A stretch of 64,000 bases of DNA from JBCBDX01 sp039815825 (GCA_039815825.1 JBCBYO010000010.1:1-64000), one strand, 5' to 3'. Counted from the first letter of the stretch, positions 50,705 through 60,057 are shown. The notes: generated by a model from the letters alone, not told the origin. Made by a program: numbers and translations.

Positions 50705-52108
50705 ATGAATTCGGTCACCAGCTTTACCCTTAATGGTGAACAGGTCAGCGTCGAGGTAAGACCGGACACGACCGTCCTTGATCTGCTACGTGAAAAATTA
50801 AGCCATAAAGGTACCAAAGAGGGATGCGCCGAAGGCGATTGTGGTGCGTGCACGATTTTGTTGCGCAGGGCCGGTGCTAAGGAGAGCTTCCCGCGTCCCG
50901 CAAACGCATGCATCATGACTGTCGCGCAAATTGAAGCCAGCGAGATCACTACCGTTGAGGGGATCGGCAACGGTGTTCTCAGTGACTTGCAGGCTCGCAT
51001 GGCCGAAAACGGATCGTCTCAATGTGGTTTTTGTACACCGGGCATTGTGATGGCGCTTTCGGGTTTGTTGGCACGAAGCAGTGCGCCCGACGAGGACGAT
51101 ATTCACGATGCACTGGCGGGTAATCTGTGCCGCTGTACGGGGTATAAACCCATCGTCGAAGCTGCCAAGGCGGCTTTGAGCACCGGAATTCCCGGATCGT
51201 CGGGTCACGAGCAGATAGCCAGCGCCACCATGGTGTCGTCGGCTGGCTCAACCGCAATAAAGCCGACTTCCGTTGAAGACTTGCTCAGCGCAAAGCGTGA
51301 TCGGCCAGAAGCGATTTTGCTGGCCGGTGGAACCGATTTGGCGGTGCCGCTTGCTGCCTACGAAACAAACTGGCCAGAGATCATTTTGACAGGCAGTGTG
51401 TCGGCATTGCGCGAGCTGACCGTAACCGATGAAGCCTATGAAATTGGTGCGGCGGTAACCTGGGAAGAGTTGATGCACGCGGTCGCAGACGATTACCCAT
51501 CGTTCGCCACGCTCATAAAACGTTTCGGTTCGACCCAAATCCGTTCCATGGGAACCGTGGGTGGAAATGTAGGGACTGCCAGCCCGATTGGCGACGGTCC
51601 TCCTGCCATGATTGCGTTGGGCGCATCAATCACGCTCCAGTCGCTTGATCGCGGAGAACGAACACTGCCACTTGAGAATTTCTTCCTGGACTATCGGAAA
51701 ACCGAAATGGCCAATGACGAGATCATTGTCGGTTTTTCACTGCCGCGCCCAAAACCCGGTCAGCTGTTTAGAAGCTACAAAATCTCCAAACGCTACGACC
51801 AGGATATCTCGACCGTCTGCGGTGCGTTTAACCTGCAGCTGGACGGAGATGTCGTGACAGGTGCGCGGATTGCCTATGGCGGCATGGCTGCAACCCCCAA
51901 GCGCGCCGTCCATGGCGAGAAAGCGATCCATGGAAAAGCGCTAAACCGTGAAACAGCGAACGCGTTTGGCGTGGCATTGGCTGAAGACTTCACGCCACTG
52001 ACAGATTGGCGTGGCACTGATACCTATCGCATGCGGGTAGCAAAAGGCCTTTTTGCCCGGTTGGTAGCTGACCATGCCGGTGAGCGCGTGGAGGTGATGG
52101 CCCCATGA
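50705..52108 (+). CDS. xdhA: Xanthine dehydrogenase small subunit (FeS/FAD)
   Basis: A 467-residue subunit. The N-terminal plant-type 2Fe-2S domain has KEGCAEGDCGACTILLRRAG, and the second 2Fe-2S domain has SSQCGFCTPGIVMALSGLLA with GNLCRCTGYKPIVEA. The FAD domain (about residues 185-465) has AILLAGGTDLAVPLAAYETN and IRSMGTVGGNVGTASPIGDG. It passes electrons from the molybdenum centre to NAD in oxidising hypoxanthine and xanthine to urate. It overlaps xdhB by 4 nt. No xdhC or purine-catabolic regulator is adjacent. Confidence 0.96.
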   Translation: MNSVTSFTLNGEQVSVEVRPDTTVLDLLREKLSHKGTKEGCAEGDCGACTILLRRAGAKESFPRPANACIMTVAQIEASEITTVEGIGNGVLSDLQARMAENGSSQCGFCTPGIVMALSGLLARSSAPDEDDIHDALAGNLCRCTGYKPIVEAAKAALSTGIPGSSGHEQIASATMVSSAGSTAIKPTSVEDLLSAKRDRPEAILLAGGTDLAVPLAAYETNWPEIILTGSVSALRELTVTDEAYEIGAAVTWEELMHAVADDYPSFATLIKRFGSTQIRSMGTVGGNVGTASPIGDGPPAMIALGASITLQSLDRGERTLPLENFFLDYRKTEMANDEIIVGFSLPRPKPGQLFRSYKISKRYDQDISTVCGAFNLQLDGDVVTGARIAYGGMAATPKRAVHGEKAIHGKALNRETANAFGVALAEDFTPLTDWRGTDTYRMRVAKGLFARLVADHAGERVEVMAP

Positions 52109-54432
52109 ACAAGCACGTTGCGAACATAGAGAGATCGATCGTTGGTAAGGGCATCGCGCATGACAGTGCGAGCAAACATGTGCGCGGCCAAGCAGCCTAT
52201 ATTGATGATATGCCGGAAGTCCCCGGCACATTGCATGCGGCATTGATTTTGTCGCCGGTCGCGCATGGTCTACTGACGGGCTTGGATGCATCGTCAGCGC
52301 TTGCCATGGACGGTGTGGTTGACTTTGCAACTGCGGCCGACATCAAGGGGCACAACGATATCGCGCCAATTCTGCCCGGCGAGGAATTGTTTGCAACCGA
52401 AGCGCTTGAGTACCTTGGCCAACCCATCGCTGTGATTTGCGCGACAACTTATAAACGGGCAGTCGAAGCAGCCCATGCCGTTAAAGTCTCATTCGAGGCG
52501 CTTGAACCCGTGCTTGACATTGAAGAAGCCCATGGGCGTCAAGACTATGTTCTGCCCGCGCAGAAACTTGTTAGCGGTGACGTTGATAAGGCGCTGGCGG
52601 GAGCAGAACGGGTCATTGAAGGCCGCTTGGAGATCGGCGGGCAAGATCATTTTTATTTGGAAACGCAGATCGCATTGGCAGTGCCGGGTGAAGATCTGGA
52701 TATGACGGTCTACTCTTCAACTCAGCACCCCACCGAGGTGCAGCACCATGTGGCCCATGTGCTTGGGCGGTACGCAAATAGCATTGATGTGCAGGTGCGA
52801 CGCATGGGCGGCGGTTTTGGTGGCAAGGAAAGTCAGGCAACAATCATTGCAGCGGCAGCTGCGGTTCTTGCAGATCGAACCGGTAAACCGGTCAAGTTGC
52901 GCTTGAAACGATCCGCTGACATGACCGCAACCGGCAAGCGACATGATATGGTCTCGTGTTGGAAAATCGGTGTCACAAACGAAGGCCGGATTGTCGCCGC
53001 GGACGTGGAATATCTGGCGCGCGCGGGTAACTCCCCTGATTTGAGTGGGCCCGTTTTAACGCGCTCACTGACGCACACGGACAACGCCTACCATATCCCA
53101 GCTGCGCGTTTTATCGGCCATGCATGCAAAACGAACACGGTGTCAAACACCGCCTTTCGTGGCTTCGGTGGTCCGCAAGGCGTGGTCACATCCGAAGCGA
53201 TGATCGACCAGATTGCCAGGGAACTGGCGCTAGATCCCAATAAAGTGCGCGCAATCAACTATTATGGTCCCGACACCGGTGAAACCACGCCCTATGACCA
53301 ACCGGTCGAGCATAATCGCTTGGTGGAAGTAACGGACGCCATTTTGCAAACCGGCGAATGGGATCGACGACGCAAAGCGGTTGATGATCACAATGCGACC
53401 AATCCCGTAATCCGGCGCGGTCTGGCGATGATGCCGGTTAAATTCGGGATTTCATTCAACCTGCCATCACTCAACCAGGCGGGCGCCTTGGTGCACGTTT
53501 ATCAGGACGGATCGGTTCATTTGAACCATGGCGGCACTGAAATGGGGCAGGGTCTTTTCATGAAAGTCGCCCAAGTCGTGGCCGAGGTGTTTCAGCTAGA
53601 CGTGGACCGGATCAAGATCACAGCCACCCACACCGGGAAAGTGCCCAACACATCCCCCACAGCGGCTTCAACCGGGTCAGACTTGAACGGCATGGCTGCT
53701 TTCATCGCGGCATCTGCGATCAAGAGCCGGATGATCCCGGTGGCCGCCGAGCATTTCGATGTTGAGGAAGATGAGATCGTCTTCCGCGAGAACCGCGTCC
53801 ACGCGGGAAATCGCTCGATAGAGTTTGCCGAACTTGCAAAAATGAGTTGGGCCAAGCGTGTCTCGTTGTCGGAAGCAGGGCACTATGCGACGCCGAAAAT
53901 CCACTGGGACGCCAAGAACATGAAGGGTCGCCCCTTCTTTTATTTCACCTATGGCGCTGCGATTTCTGAGGTGGAGGTGGACACCATTACGGGTGAAAAC
54001 CGGTGCATACGAACCGATATTGTGCAGGATTGCGGCCAATCTCTGAACTCAGCGATTGATTTGGGGCAGATTGAAGGAGCTTTTGTGCAGGGTATGGGTT
54101 GGCTCACCTGCGAAGAGCTGTGGTGGGACAAGTCCGGGCGTCTGCGGACCATTGGTCCGTCAACCTACAAGATCCCGGGATCTCGCGACGTACCGCCGGT
54201 TTTCAACGTGGCACTGCTCGATGATGCACCCAATGGCGAGGAAACTGTTTTCCGGTCCAAGGCGGTAGGCGAACCCCCACTCATGCTGGCGGTCTCGGTT
54301 TTTCTGGCGTTGCGCGACGCTGTCGCTTCGCTCGCGCCACGTGGTTATTCGCCCAATCTGATGACACCTTGCACACCCGAGCGTGTGCTTGACGCTGTTT
54401 TAAATGCAAAAGCTGCAAACTCATCAGACTAG
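52105..54432 (+). CDS. xdhB: Xanthine dehydrogenase molybdopterin-binding subunit
   Basis: A 775-residue molybdenum hydroxylase subunit. Visible are the opening SASKHVRGQAAYIDDMPEVP, the molybdopterin-binding RRMGGGFGGKESQATIIAAA, TAFRGFGGPQGVVTSEAMID and HLNHGGTEMGQGLFMKVAQV. The active-site Glu region near the C-terminus is SKAVGEPPLMLAVSVFLALR. The cofactor requires insertion by XdhC, which is not encoded in the window. It forms a two-gene operon with xdhA. Confidence 0.97.
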   Translation: MNKHVANIERSIVGKGIAHDSASKHVRGQAAYIDDMPEVPGTLHAALILSPVAHGLLTGLDASSALAMDGVVDFATAADIKGHNDIAPILPGEELFATEALEYLGQPIAVICATTYKRAVEAAHAVKVSFEALEPVLDIEEAHGRQDYVLPAQKLVSGDVDKALAGAERVIEGRLEIGGQDHFYLETQIALAVPGEDLDMTVYSSTQHPTEVQHHVAHVLGRYANSIDVQVRRMGGGFGGKESQATIIAAAAAVLADRTGKPVKLRLKRSADMTATGKRHDMVSCWKIGVTNEGRIVAADVEYLARAGNSPDLSGPVLTRSLTHTDNAYHIPAARFIGHACKTNTVSNTAFRGFGGPQGVVTSEAMIDQIARELALDPNKVRAINYYGPDTGETTPYDQPVEHNRLVEVTDAILQTGEWDRRRKAVDDHNATNPVIRRGLAMMPVKFGISFNLPSLNQAGALVHVYQDGSVHLNHGGTEMGQGLFMKVAQVVAEVFQLDVDRIKITATHTGKVPNTSPTAASTGSDLNGMAAFIAASAIKSRMIPVAAEHFDVEEDEIVFRENRVHAGNRSIEFAELAKMSWAKRVSLSEAGHYATPKIHWDAKNMKGRPFFYFTYGAAISEVEVDTITGENRCIRTDIVQDCGQSLNSAIDLGQIEGAFVQGMGWLTCEELWWDKSGRLRTIGPSTYKIPGSRDVPPVFNVALLDDAPNGEETVFRSKAVGEPPLMLAVSVFLALRDAVASLAPRGYSPNLMTPCTPERVLDAVLNAKAANSSD

Positions 54433-54558
54433 CTCGTGTCGCGTGCTTGAAAAAATTTCATGATTGTCATTTGCCAAGCGGCTGATACAGTCGGGGCAAC
54501 ATCAATCTTTTGAGACGGCTGCGCCGAACGACCCGGCAGCGCCGCTTTGGAGCTTAAC

Positions 54559-55875
54559 GTGAAAGAGCCTGACGGTGGGGCACCCCCTCACACCGCGGCT
54601 CCCACGTCCGGTGTGGCGCAGGCCAACGGAAACGGTAATGCGCCCGGAATCCCCGTCGGAGCGGCAACGCAACCCGATGGACATTCGCAGACACCGGGCG
54701 GGAGTCCATCCAATAAAAAGCGGCGTCGCAATCGTCGGCGCAAGAAGAAGCCGGGGAACGCGGCTCCGCCAGTTTTTCATGCCGACCAGCTGCCGCCTGT
54801 AAGACCCACCACACCCGTGCCTGCGCGATCGAACGGCGGTGAGCGTGCGCTTTACGCGGCGCTGGATCTCGGCACAAACAATTGCCGCCTGTTGATCGCA
54901 ACGCCCACAAAACCTGGTCAGTTCAGGGTGGTGGATGCTTTTTCCCGCATTGTGCGCCTTGGGGAAGGGCTCGGCCATTCCGGTCGCTTGTCGGACAATG
55001 CGATGCATCGCGCGTTGGAAGCGCTTGCCATCTGCAGCGAAAAGCTCGGGAAAAAAGAAGTAAAACGCGCGCGTTTGATTGCCACAGAAGCATGCCGTTC
55101 GGCCGAAAACGGATCAGCTTTTTTGGAAAAAGTACGCGAGCAAACCGGTCTTGATCTCGAAGTTGTCAATCGTGAGACGGAAGCTCGATTAGCCGTATCG
55201 GGTTGCGGCTCTCTGGTTGATCGCGAAGCCAAATCGACGGTTCTTTTCGATATTGGCGGGGGTTCGTCTGAGATTGCGGTTATCGACCTGAAGGATGCAA
55301 CAAGGCGTCGATTGGCCGATGGTATTGTGGACTGGACATCGCTGCCCATCGGCGTCGTGACGATGTCTGAGAAGTTTGGTGGCAAACATGTAGATCCGGC
55401 GATTTTTGCTGAAATGAAAGACCATGCCAGTCAGTTTTTGTCCGAATTTGCACAAAAACATGCTGCTGTCGGTCAGCGTGATGGTTCTTTCCACCTAATT
55501 GGTACGTCGGGCACCGTGACAACGCTTGCTGGAATCCATCTGGATTTGCCGCGATATGATAGACGTCGCGTTGATGGCCTGTGGATCAATGCGCGCCAGG
55601 TCAGTGATATCAACAAACGCATCCTGAGTTGGTCATTTGATCAACGCAAAGCCAATGTGTGCATCGGCGAGGATCGCGCGGATCTCGTTTTGGCCGGTTG
55701 TGCGATTTTGGAAGCGATCCGTGAAGCTTGGCCGGCCAAGCGTTTGCGGGTGGCCGACCGGGGTTTAAGGGAAGGTTTGCTGACTGAAATGATGAGCGAA
55801 GATGGCGTTTGGAAGTCGCGCCGCCGCCGGTCTCGCAACCGAAGAAGACGGGGCGGGCAAAACCCTCATGAGTAG
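54559..55875 (+). CDS. Ppx/GppA family phosphatase with basic termini
   Basis: A 438-residue protein of the exopolyphosphatase/guanosine pentaphosphatase family. The ASKHA fold shows YAALDLGTNNCRLLIATPT (phosphate loop), RLIATEACRSAENGSAFLEK, then TVLFDIGGGSSEIAVIDLKD and GTSGTVTTLAGIHLDL. Before it is an unusual Pro- and Gly-rich N-terminal extension of about 95 residues with a basic cluster, NKKRRRNRRRKKK; the C-terminus also ends in SRRRRSRNRRRRGG. GTG 54559 is set by GGAG 6 nt upstream. It overlaps rlmE by 8 nt. Confidence 0.88.
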   Translation: MKEPDGGAPPHTAAPTSGVAQANGNGNAPGIPVGAATQPDGHSQTPGGSPSNKKRRRNRRRKKKPGNAAPPVFHADQLPPVRPTTPVPARSNGGERALYAALDLGTNNCRLLIATPTKPGQFRVVDAFSRIVRLGEGLGHSGRLSDNAMHRALEALAICSEKLGKKEVKRARLIATEACRSAENGSAFLEKVREQTGLDLEVVNRETEARLAVSGCGSLVDREAKSTVLFDIGGGSSEIAVIDLKDATRRRLADGIVDWTSLPIGVVTMSEKFGGKHVDPAIFAEMKDHASQFLSEFAQKHAAVGQRDGSFHLIGTSGTVTTLAGIHLDLPRYDRRRVDGLWINARQVSDINKRILSWSFDQRKANVCIGEDRADLVLAGCAILEAIREAWPAKRLRVADRGLREGLLTEMMSEDGVWKSRRRRSRNRRRRGGQNPHE

Positions 55876-56590
55876 AAATAAACGATATGGCGGTGGGACC
55901 GGCGCGGGGCGTTCTGTAAATCAGCATGTGCGCCGCAAGCAAAAGCTGAAACCATCCTCCCGGCGCTGGATCGAACGTCAGCTGAACGACCCCTATGTAC
56001 AGCGCGCCAAACGCGAAGGCATGCGTTCGCGAGCAGCCTACAAACTCACCGAAATTGACGATAAGCATGACCTTCTCAAACCCGGCATGCGTGTCATTGA
56101 TCTTGGCGCCGCGCCAGGCGGTTGGTGCCAGGTCGCGGCCAAGCGCGTTGAATCGCTTGACGATGACATTCGCGTTGTAGGGATCGACTATTTGGGTATG
56201 GATGGTATGGCCGGTGTCACCATTCTTGAGATGGATTTTCTTGACGATGACGCACCACAAGCGCTTATGGACGCGCTGGGCGGTAAACCAGATATCGTCT
56301 TGTCTGACATGGCCGCGCCGACAGTTGGCCATCGCAAAACCGACCACATGCGTACCATGCATTTGGTTGAGGTCGCTGCTGACTTTGCGCTGAAGGTTTT
56401 AAAGCCGGGCGGTCATTTTCTGTCGAAGACGTTTCAGGGCGGTACCGAGAAAAGCCTTCTTGATTTGCTAAAGGCAAACTTCAAATCGGTCAGCCATATC
56501 AAACCGCCGGCAAGCAGGTCAGAAAGTGTGGAGCTTTATCTGTTGGCGAAAGACTTTAAGGGCGGTCCAAACAACGGCAACGACACATAA
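55868..56590 (+). CDS. rlmE: 23S rRNA (uridine-2'-O)-methyltransferase RlmE/FtsJ
   Basis: A 240-residue methyltransferase that modifies U2552 of 23S rRNA in late 50S assembly. The SAM motif I is RVIDLGAAPGGWCQVAAKRV. The catalytic K-D-K-E tetrad is indicated by Lys in RSRAAYKLTEID, Asp in DIVLSDMAAPTVGHRKTDHM, Lys in LSKTFQGG and Glu in SESVELYLLAKDF. The N-terminus (about 30 residues) is basic and Gly-rich, longer than in E. coli RrmJ. Its ATG lies within the last codons of the ppx gene, so translation is coupled. Confidence 0.94.
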   Translation: MSRNKRYGGGTGAGRSVNQHVRRKQKLKPSSRRWIERQLNDPYVQRAKREGMRSRAAYKLTEIDDKHDLLKPGMRVIDLGAAPGGWCQVAAKRVESLDDDIRVVGIDYLGMDGMAGVTILEMDFLDDDAPQALMDALGGKPDIVLSDMAAPTVGHRKTDHMRTMHLVEVAADFALKVLKPGGHFLSKTFQGGTEKSLLDLLKANFKSVSHIKPPASRSESVELYLLAKDFKGGPNNGNDT

Positions 56591-56690
56591 TTTGTGAACA
56601 CTGTGTTTAGTGATAGTTTGGTGACGTTGATTGCCGCCCGGCAATAGCGCTCCATTTCAGCGGCATTGAGCAAACCTTGAGGAGGTCTCC

Positions 56691-57668
56691 ATGTCGTTTT
56701 CACTTTCCCGCCGCACGCTGTTCAAGTCCACAGCTACAGCTGGCGCGGCCTTGGCCATGCCGCAAATCATGACCCGCGCTGCGTTTGCTGACGGCCACGC
56801 CGCGGCTAAGCCTGCCGGGTTTAACCCTATCCAGCTGGGCGATCTGAAAGTCACGGTGATTTCAGACGGGTCTGCTGTGCGTGAAAATCCGCAGTCTATT
56901 TTCGGTACCAATACGACCGTCGAGGAAGTCGAGGGTCTGCTGACTGAAAACTATCTTCCCACCAACAAAATGCAGTTCACATTCGCACCGACGGTGGTCG
57001 AGGCAGGCGATAATGTGATCTTGTTCGACACGGGTATCGGGGAGGGCGGACGCGCTGGCGGCACAGGCCAGACACGTGCCAATTTGGAAGCGGCGGGTTA
57101 TGCGCCTGACGCCATCACACATGTGGTTCTCACGCATATGCACCCAGACCATATAGGTGGTTTGACCGAAGGCGGCGCACCCGCATATCCAAACGCTGTG
57201 TACGTGACGGGCGAGGCCGAGTACGGCTTCTGGTCCAATGAAGCGCGCATGGGCACAGGCGCAGAAGGCATTCACAAACAGGTTGTCGGCTTCTTCGGGG
57301 GTATCGAAGACAAGTTGACATTGATCGGCGACAAGGCCGAAATCGCACCGGGCGTCACCAGCATGGCGGCTTTTGGCCATACACCGGGTCATATGATTTA
57401 CATGCTGTCTTCAGGTGACAAGTCACTGGCCATTACCGCCGATACCGCAAACCACTTTGTGCTATCGCTCCAACGTCCTGATTGGGAAGTCCGCTTTGAT
57501 GCAATCAAAGATGCTGCGGCGCAAACCCGCAAAGACGTCTTTGGCATGCTGGCGGCTGACCGTATCCCGTTTGTCGGCTACCACATGCCGTTCCCGTCGG
57601 TTGGCTATGTAGAAGCCATGGGCGAAGGCTTCCGGTGGATCCCGGAAACCTATCAGCTGGACATTTGA
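56691..57668 (+). CDS. Tat-exported MBL-fold metallo-hydrolase (lactonase-like)
   Basis: A 325-residue protein. The Tat signal peptide MSFSLSRRTLFKSTATAGAA ends near RAAFADG. The mature protein is a metallo-beta-lactamase-fold hydrolase with HVVLTHMHPDHIGGLTEGGA (H-x-H-x-D-H), further ligands in MAAFGHTPGHMIYMLSS and SLAITADTANHFVLSLQRPD, and a final His in IPFVGYHMPFPSVGY. Such periplasmic enzymes include lactonases and other ester hydrolases. Export makes an extracellular or periplasmic substrate likely, but none can be named. GAGGAGG lies 5 nt before the ATG. It converges on the transglutaminase gene. Confidence 0.88.
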   Translation: MSFSLSRRTLFKSTATAGAALAMPQIMTRAAFADGHAAAKPAGFNPIQLGDLKVTVISDGSAVRENPQSIFGTNTTVEEVEGLLTENYLPTNKMQFTFAPTVVEAGDNVILFDTGIGEGGRAGGTGQTRANLEAAGYAPDAITHVVLTHMHPDHIGGLTEGGAPAYPNAVYVTGEAEYGFWSNEARMGTGAEGIHKQVVGFFGGIEDKLTLIGDKAEIAPGVTSMAAFGHTPGHMIYMLSSGDKSLAITADTANHFVLSLQRPDWEVRFDAIKDAAAQTRKDVFGMLAADRIPFVGYHMPFPSVGYVEAMGEGFRWIPETYQLDI

Positions 57669-57675
57669 TAGGCTG

Positions 57676-58536
57676 CTATGCAGCTTTCGGTGATGTGGCT
57701 TCGGTCACATCACCACGCTCTGCAAAAATAGCGATGTCGGCAAAGTCGTAATCGCCTCGGCCATCTACCCATAGCGCTTCACCCAAAAGCTTCATGTCGC
57801 TGATCCCCAATGCCGGGAAAGAGTGCCCCATGGAGTGAGCCAGGCCAACGCGGTGTCCGGGCTTTGGGTTCAAACCGCAGCAAACATCGCGCGTGCCAAG
57901 TTTAAGATGGTGGGCAATGTCCCATTCAAGCGTTACGCCTTCATGCCGGGTAACAACCCAACAGTGCCCATCCTTGGCGTTTCCGCCTTTTTCTTCCGGG
58001 AAGAAGTAGCCATAGACATAACCGGCCTCAAAACCAGCTGCCCGCAAGGCGGCGATCAAATAGGCGTTGATGTCTACGCACGAACCTTCCGCGATGCCGC
58101 AACCCAGATGAGGGATTTCATCAAAGCCTTCATAATATCGGTTTTCAGGATGACCGTAGGTGAATCGCGCAGCGGTATCGCGCGCAATGGCCTGTATGGC
58201 ACCATGACCATCGACAGCCTCATCTGCAATTCTGCGCGCATCTTTCACTAGTTCATCCGCCGCCCGCGTAAAGCGGTTTGGGCGATGCTGAAACAAGGCT
58301 TCTGGATAAGCACCGACCCGATCCGCTGCTTGGTAGTGCAGGACAACTCGCGCATCAGTAGGTGTGATCAACGCAGCGGCCTGTCCGGTGCTTGTCTCAA
58401 AGATGAGCTCTGTCGTCCCGCCTTGAACAGCAAATTCGTCCGGCATCTGGTAGGGCGTGGTCATCCCGGTCGGGACAAGCAGCCGGTTTCCGTTGGCACC
58501 AGCAGTGTCGACAGTGACAGCGATCTTGGTGAACAT
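57676..58536 (-). CDS. Transglutaminase-like family protein
   Basis: A 286-residue protein with a transglutaminase core. The Cys-His-Asp triad is indicated by GIAEGSCVDINAYLIAALRA (Cys), KDGHCWVVTRHEG (His) and VTLEWDIAHHLKLG (Asp). The N-terminal part has a beta-sandwich region with MTTPYQMPDEFAVQGGTTEL. There is no signal peptide, so it is probably cytoplasmic and may act as a protease or amidase rather than a cross-linker. ATG 58536 has GAGG 5 nt upstream. It lies 7 nt after the permease gene, so it may be part of the arsR-permease operon. Confidence 0.85.
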   Translation of the reverse strand: MFTKIAVTVDTAGANGNRLLVPTGMTTPYQMPDEFAVQGGTTELIFETSTGQAAALITPTDARVVLHYQAADRVGAYPEALFQHRPNRFTRAADELVKDARRIADEAVDGHGAIQAIARDTAARFTYGHPENRYYEGFDEIPHLGCGIAEGSCVDINAYLIAALRAAGFEAGYVYGYFFPEEKGGNAKDGHCWVVTRHEGVTLEWDIAHHLKLGTRDVCCGLNPKPGHRVGLAHSMGHSFPALGISDMKLLGEALWVDGRGDYDFADIAIFAERGDVTEATSPKAA

Positions 58537-58543
58537 TTGTGCC

Positions 58544-59590
58544 TCACACAACAAGTTGGAATATGACGCCGGACGCGATTGCACCGGTAACGCCGAGGCC
58601 GATATAGGTGGCAAAGACCGACGGCTTGACCAGTGACCAAACCGCGGCGGCGGCCGGAATTGAGCTGACCGCACCGGCGACGATAAACGCCATCGCCGCG
58701 CCTTCGCTCATGCCTTGTTCCATCAAACCGGCCAGAAGCGGCGGTGCCACATAGGAGTTTAAGTAGGCGGGCATACCGACGACCGCTGCCGTTGCGATGG
58801 GCACGATACCTTCGCCACCAACGATAGCTGCGATCGCGCTGGCTGGTACGTAAGTTACGAGCAAAGCTTCGAGCACATAGGCCAGCGCCAGCCATTTGAT
58901 CAGGAAGGCTGCATTGTCTCGCATTTCAGATCCGAACGCATCGACGCGTTGTTCTTCGCGCCAAATCGCCCAAAATGGCCGGCCGTTGAACGGGTTCGGC
59001 CCACAGCCGCAACCGCTCTTTTTCACACCACGCGACGGATTGGCAAATGCGCCAGCGCCGGTCAGGGCTTTGACGGCAAAGCCACCCGCCAAGCCAATGC
59101 CCACGGCAGCAACCGCTTTACCAATAGCAAAGGGCCAGCCCAGCGCAGCGGCGGTGATCAGAAGGGTGGGCGGATCAATGAGCGGCGAGGCCAACCAAAA
59201 AGCCATAATCGCAGAGAGTGGCGCCCCCACGGCCAGAAGCCCGGCGATAAACGGAATGACTTCGCAAGAGCAGAAGGGGGCGAGCCCGCCAAACAGCGCT
59301 GCCAGCACAATCATCCGGTTTTCCCGACCCTCAAAGGCACGACCAACAGCCGCTTCTGCGCCCGCAGCCTTTAACCAAGCGATCAAGATGACGGCGAACG
59401 CGATGTAGGGAAGTGTATTGAGAAACGCCTTGGCGGCGAACCCAACGACCGGCTCAAACGAAGGTTGGTCGAGCAGCAGCACCAATAATGGCGCGGCGAT
59501 CACCACAATCCATGGCGTGGCAATCAGTTTGGAAAAAGGCCGCCAGAGGGGCGCAGATACTTGGGATTGGTCGATGGCGGGCGCACTCAT
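58544..59590 (-). CDS. ArsP/SO_0444-like permease (PF03773)
   Basis: A 348-residue membrane protein with about eight to ten helices in two halves. Metal-type motifs are PFCSCEVIPFIAGLLAVG in the first half and KKSGCGCGPNPFNGRPF in the central loop; VVGMPAYLNSYVAPPLLAGL lies in the second half. PF03773 members include ArsP, which exports organoarsenicals, and permeases tied to copper or zinc tolerance. It overlaps the ArsR-type gene by 4 nt, so the pair forms one regulated unit. The substrate is probably a thiophilic metal or metalloid; this is inference. Confidence 0.82.
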   Translation of the reverse strand: MSAPAIDQSQVSAPLWRPFSKLIATPWIVVIAAPLLVLLLDQPSFEPVVGFAAKAFLNTLPYIAFAVILIAWLKAAGAEAAVGRAFEGRENRMIVLAALFGGLAPFCSCEVIPFIAGLLAVGAPLSAIMAFWLASPLIDPPTLLITAAALGWPFAIGKAVAAVGIGLAGGFAVKALTGAGAFANPSRGVKKSGCGCGPNPFNGRPFWAIWREEQRVDAFGSEMRDNAAFLIKWLALAYVLEALLVTYVPASAIAAIVGGEGIVPIATAAVVGMPAYLNSYVAPPLLAGLMEQGMSEGAAMAFIVAGAVSSIPAAAAVWSLVKPSVFATYIGLGVTGAIASGVIFQLVV

Positions 59591-59901
59591 GCTGCATCAC
59601 CTTCTTTTCGAACGGTTTCATTGATGCAGCATTCTTTCAAAAGATAGCTGCCCATGGTTTCCAGATGATCGAAATTGGCGCGGTTGACGACCGTGCGGCC
59701 ATCACGGTTTTGGGTGATCAAGTCGCCGTCGGCCAGCATACGCAGATGGTGGGCGAGCGTGGAGGCTGCCATGCCGCTTGCTTCCTGAATTTGGCCGACG
59801 CTCATACCAAGCCGTCCAGCTTTGACGAGCATCAACAAAACTCCCAAACGTTGCGGCGAGCCGATGGCGGCAAACCCGAGTGATGCCTTTTCGATATCCA
59901 T
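59587..59901 (-). CDS. ArsR-family metalloregulator
   Basis: A 104-residue winged-helix regulator. The helix-turn-helix is around MSVGQIQEASGMAASTLAHH, followed by NRDGRTVVNRANFDHLETMG. It lacks the classical ArsR alpha-3 Cys motif but has vicinal cysteines near the C-terminus, KECCINE (residues 91-92), like the C-terminal Cys type of arsenic sensors. It represses its own promoter in the family's usual way. A perfect operator lies 10 nt upstream of its ATG. It leads the operon with the ArsP-like permease. Confidence 0.87.
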   Translation of the reverse strand: MDIEKASLGFAAIGSPQRLGVLLMLVKAGRLGMSVGQIQEASGMAASTLAHHLRMLADGDLITQNRDGRTVVNRANFDHLETMGSYLLKECCINETVRKEGDAA

Positions 59902-59910
59902 ATCATCTCC

Positions 59911-59954
59911 ATATAACTAGAAAACTAGTTATATAGGATAAAATGATCTGTCAA
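59911..59954 (-). promoter_or_regulatory. arsR-permease promoter and operator
   Basis: On the minus strand TTGACA (59949-59954) is separated by 17 nt from TAACTA (59926-59931). The -10 lies inside a perfect inverted repeat, ATATAACTAG-AAAA-CTAGTTATAT (59911-59934, 10-nt arms). Bound repressor would block polymerase, and the operator ends next to the GGAG ribosome-binding site. The expected start is near 59919, giving a leader of about 18 nt. Confidence 0.75.
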
Positions 59955-60057
59955 CTTCGTTTTTGGAGGTTCCGCTGGACTAATTCCCATGATAGCAGCG
60001 ACTGCCAATGCACAGCGGGTTTTGCATTTTATGCAAAGCCAATCATGGGAACGCGCA

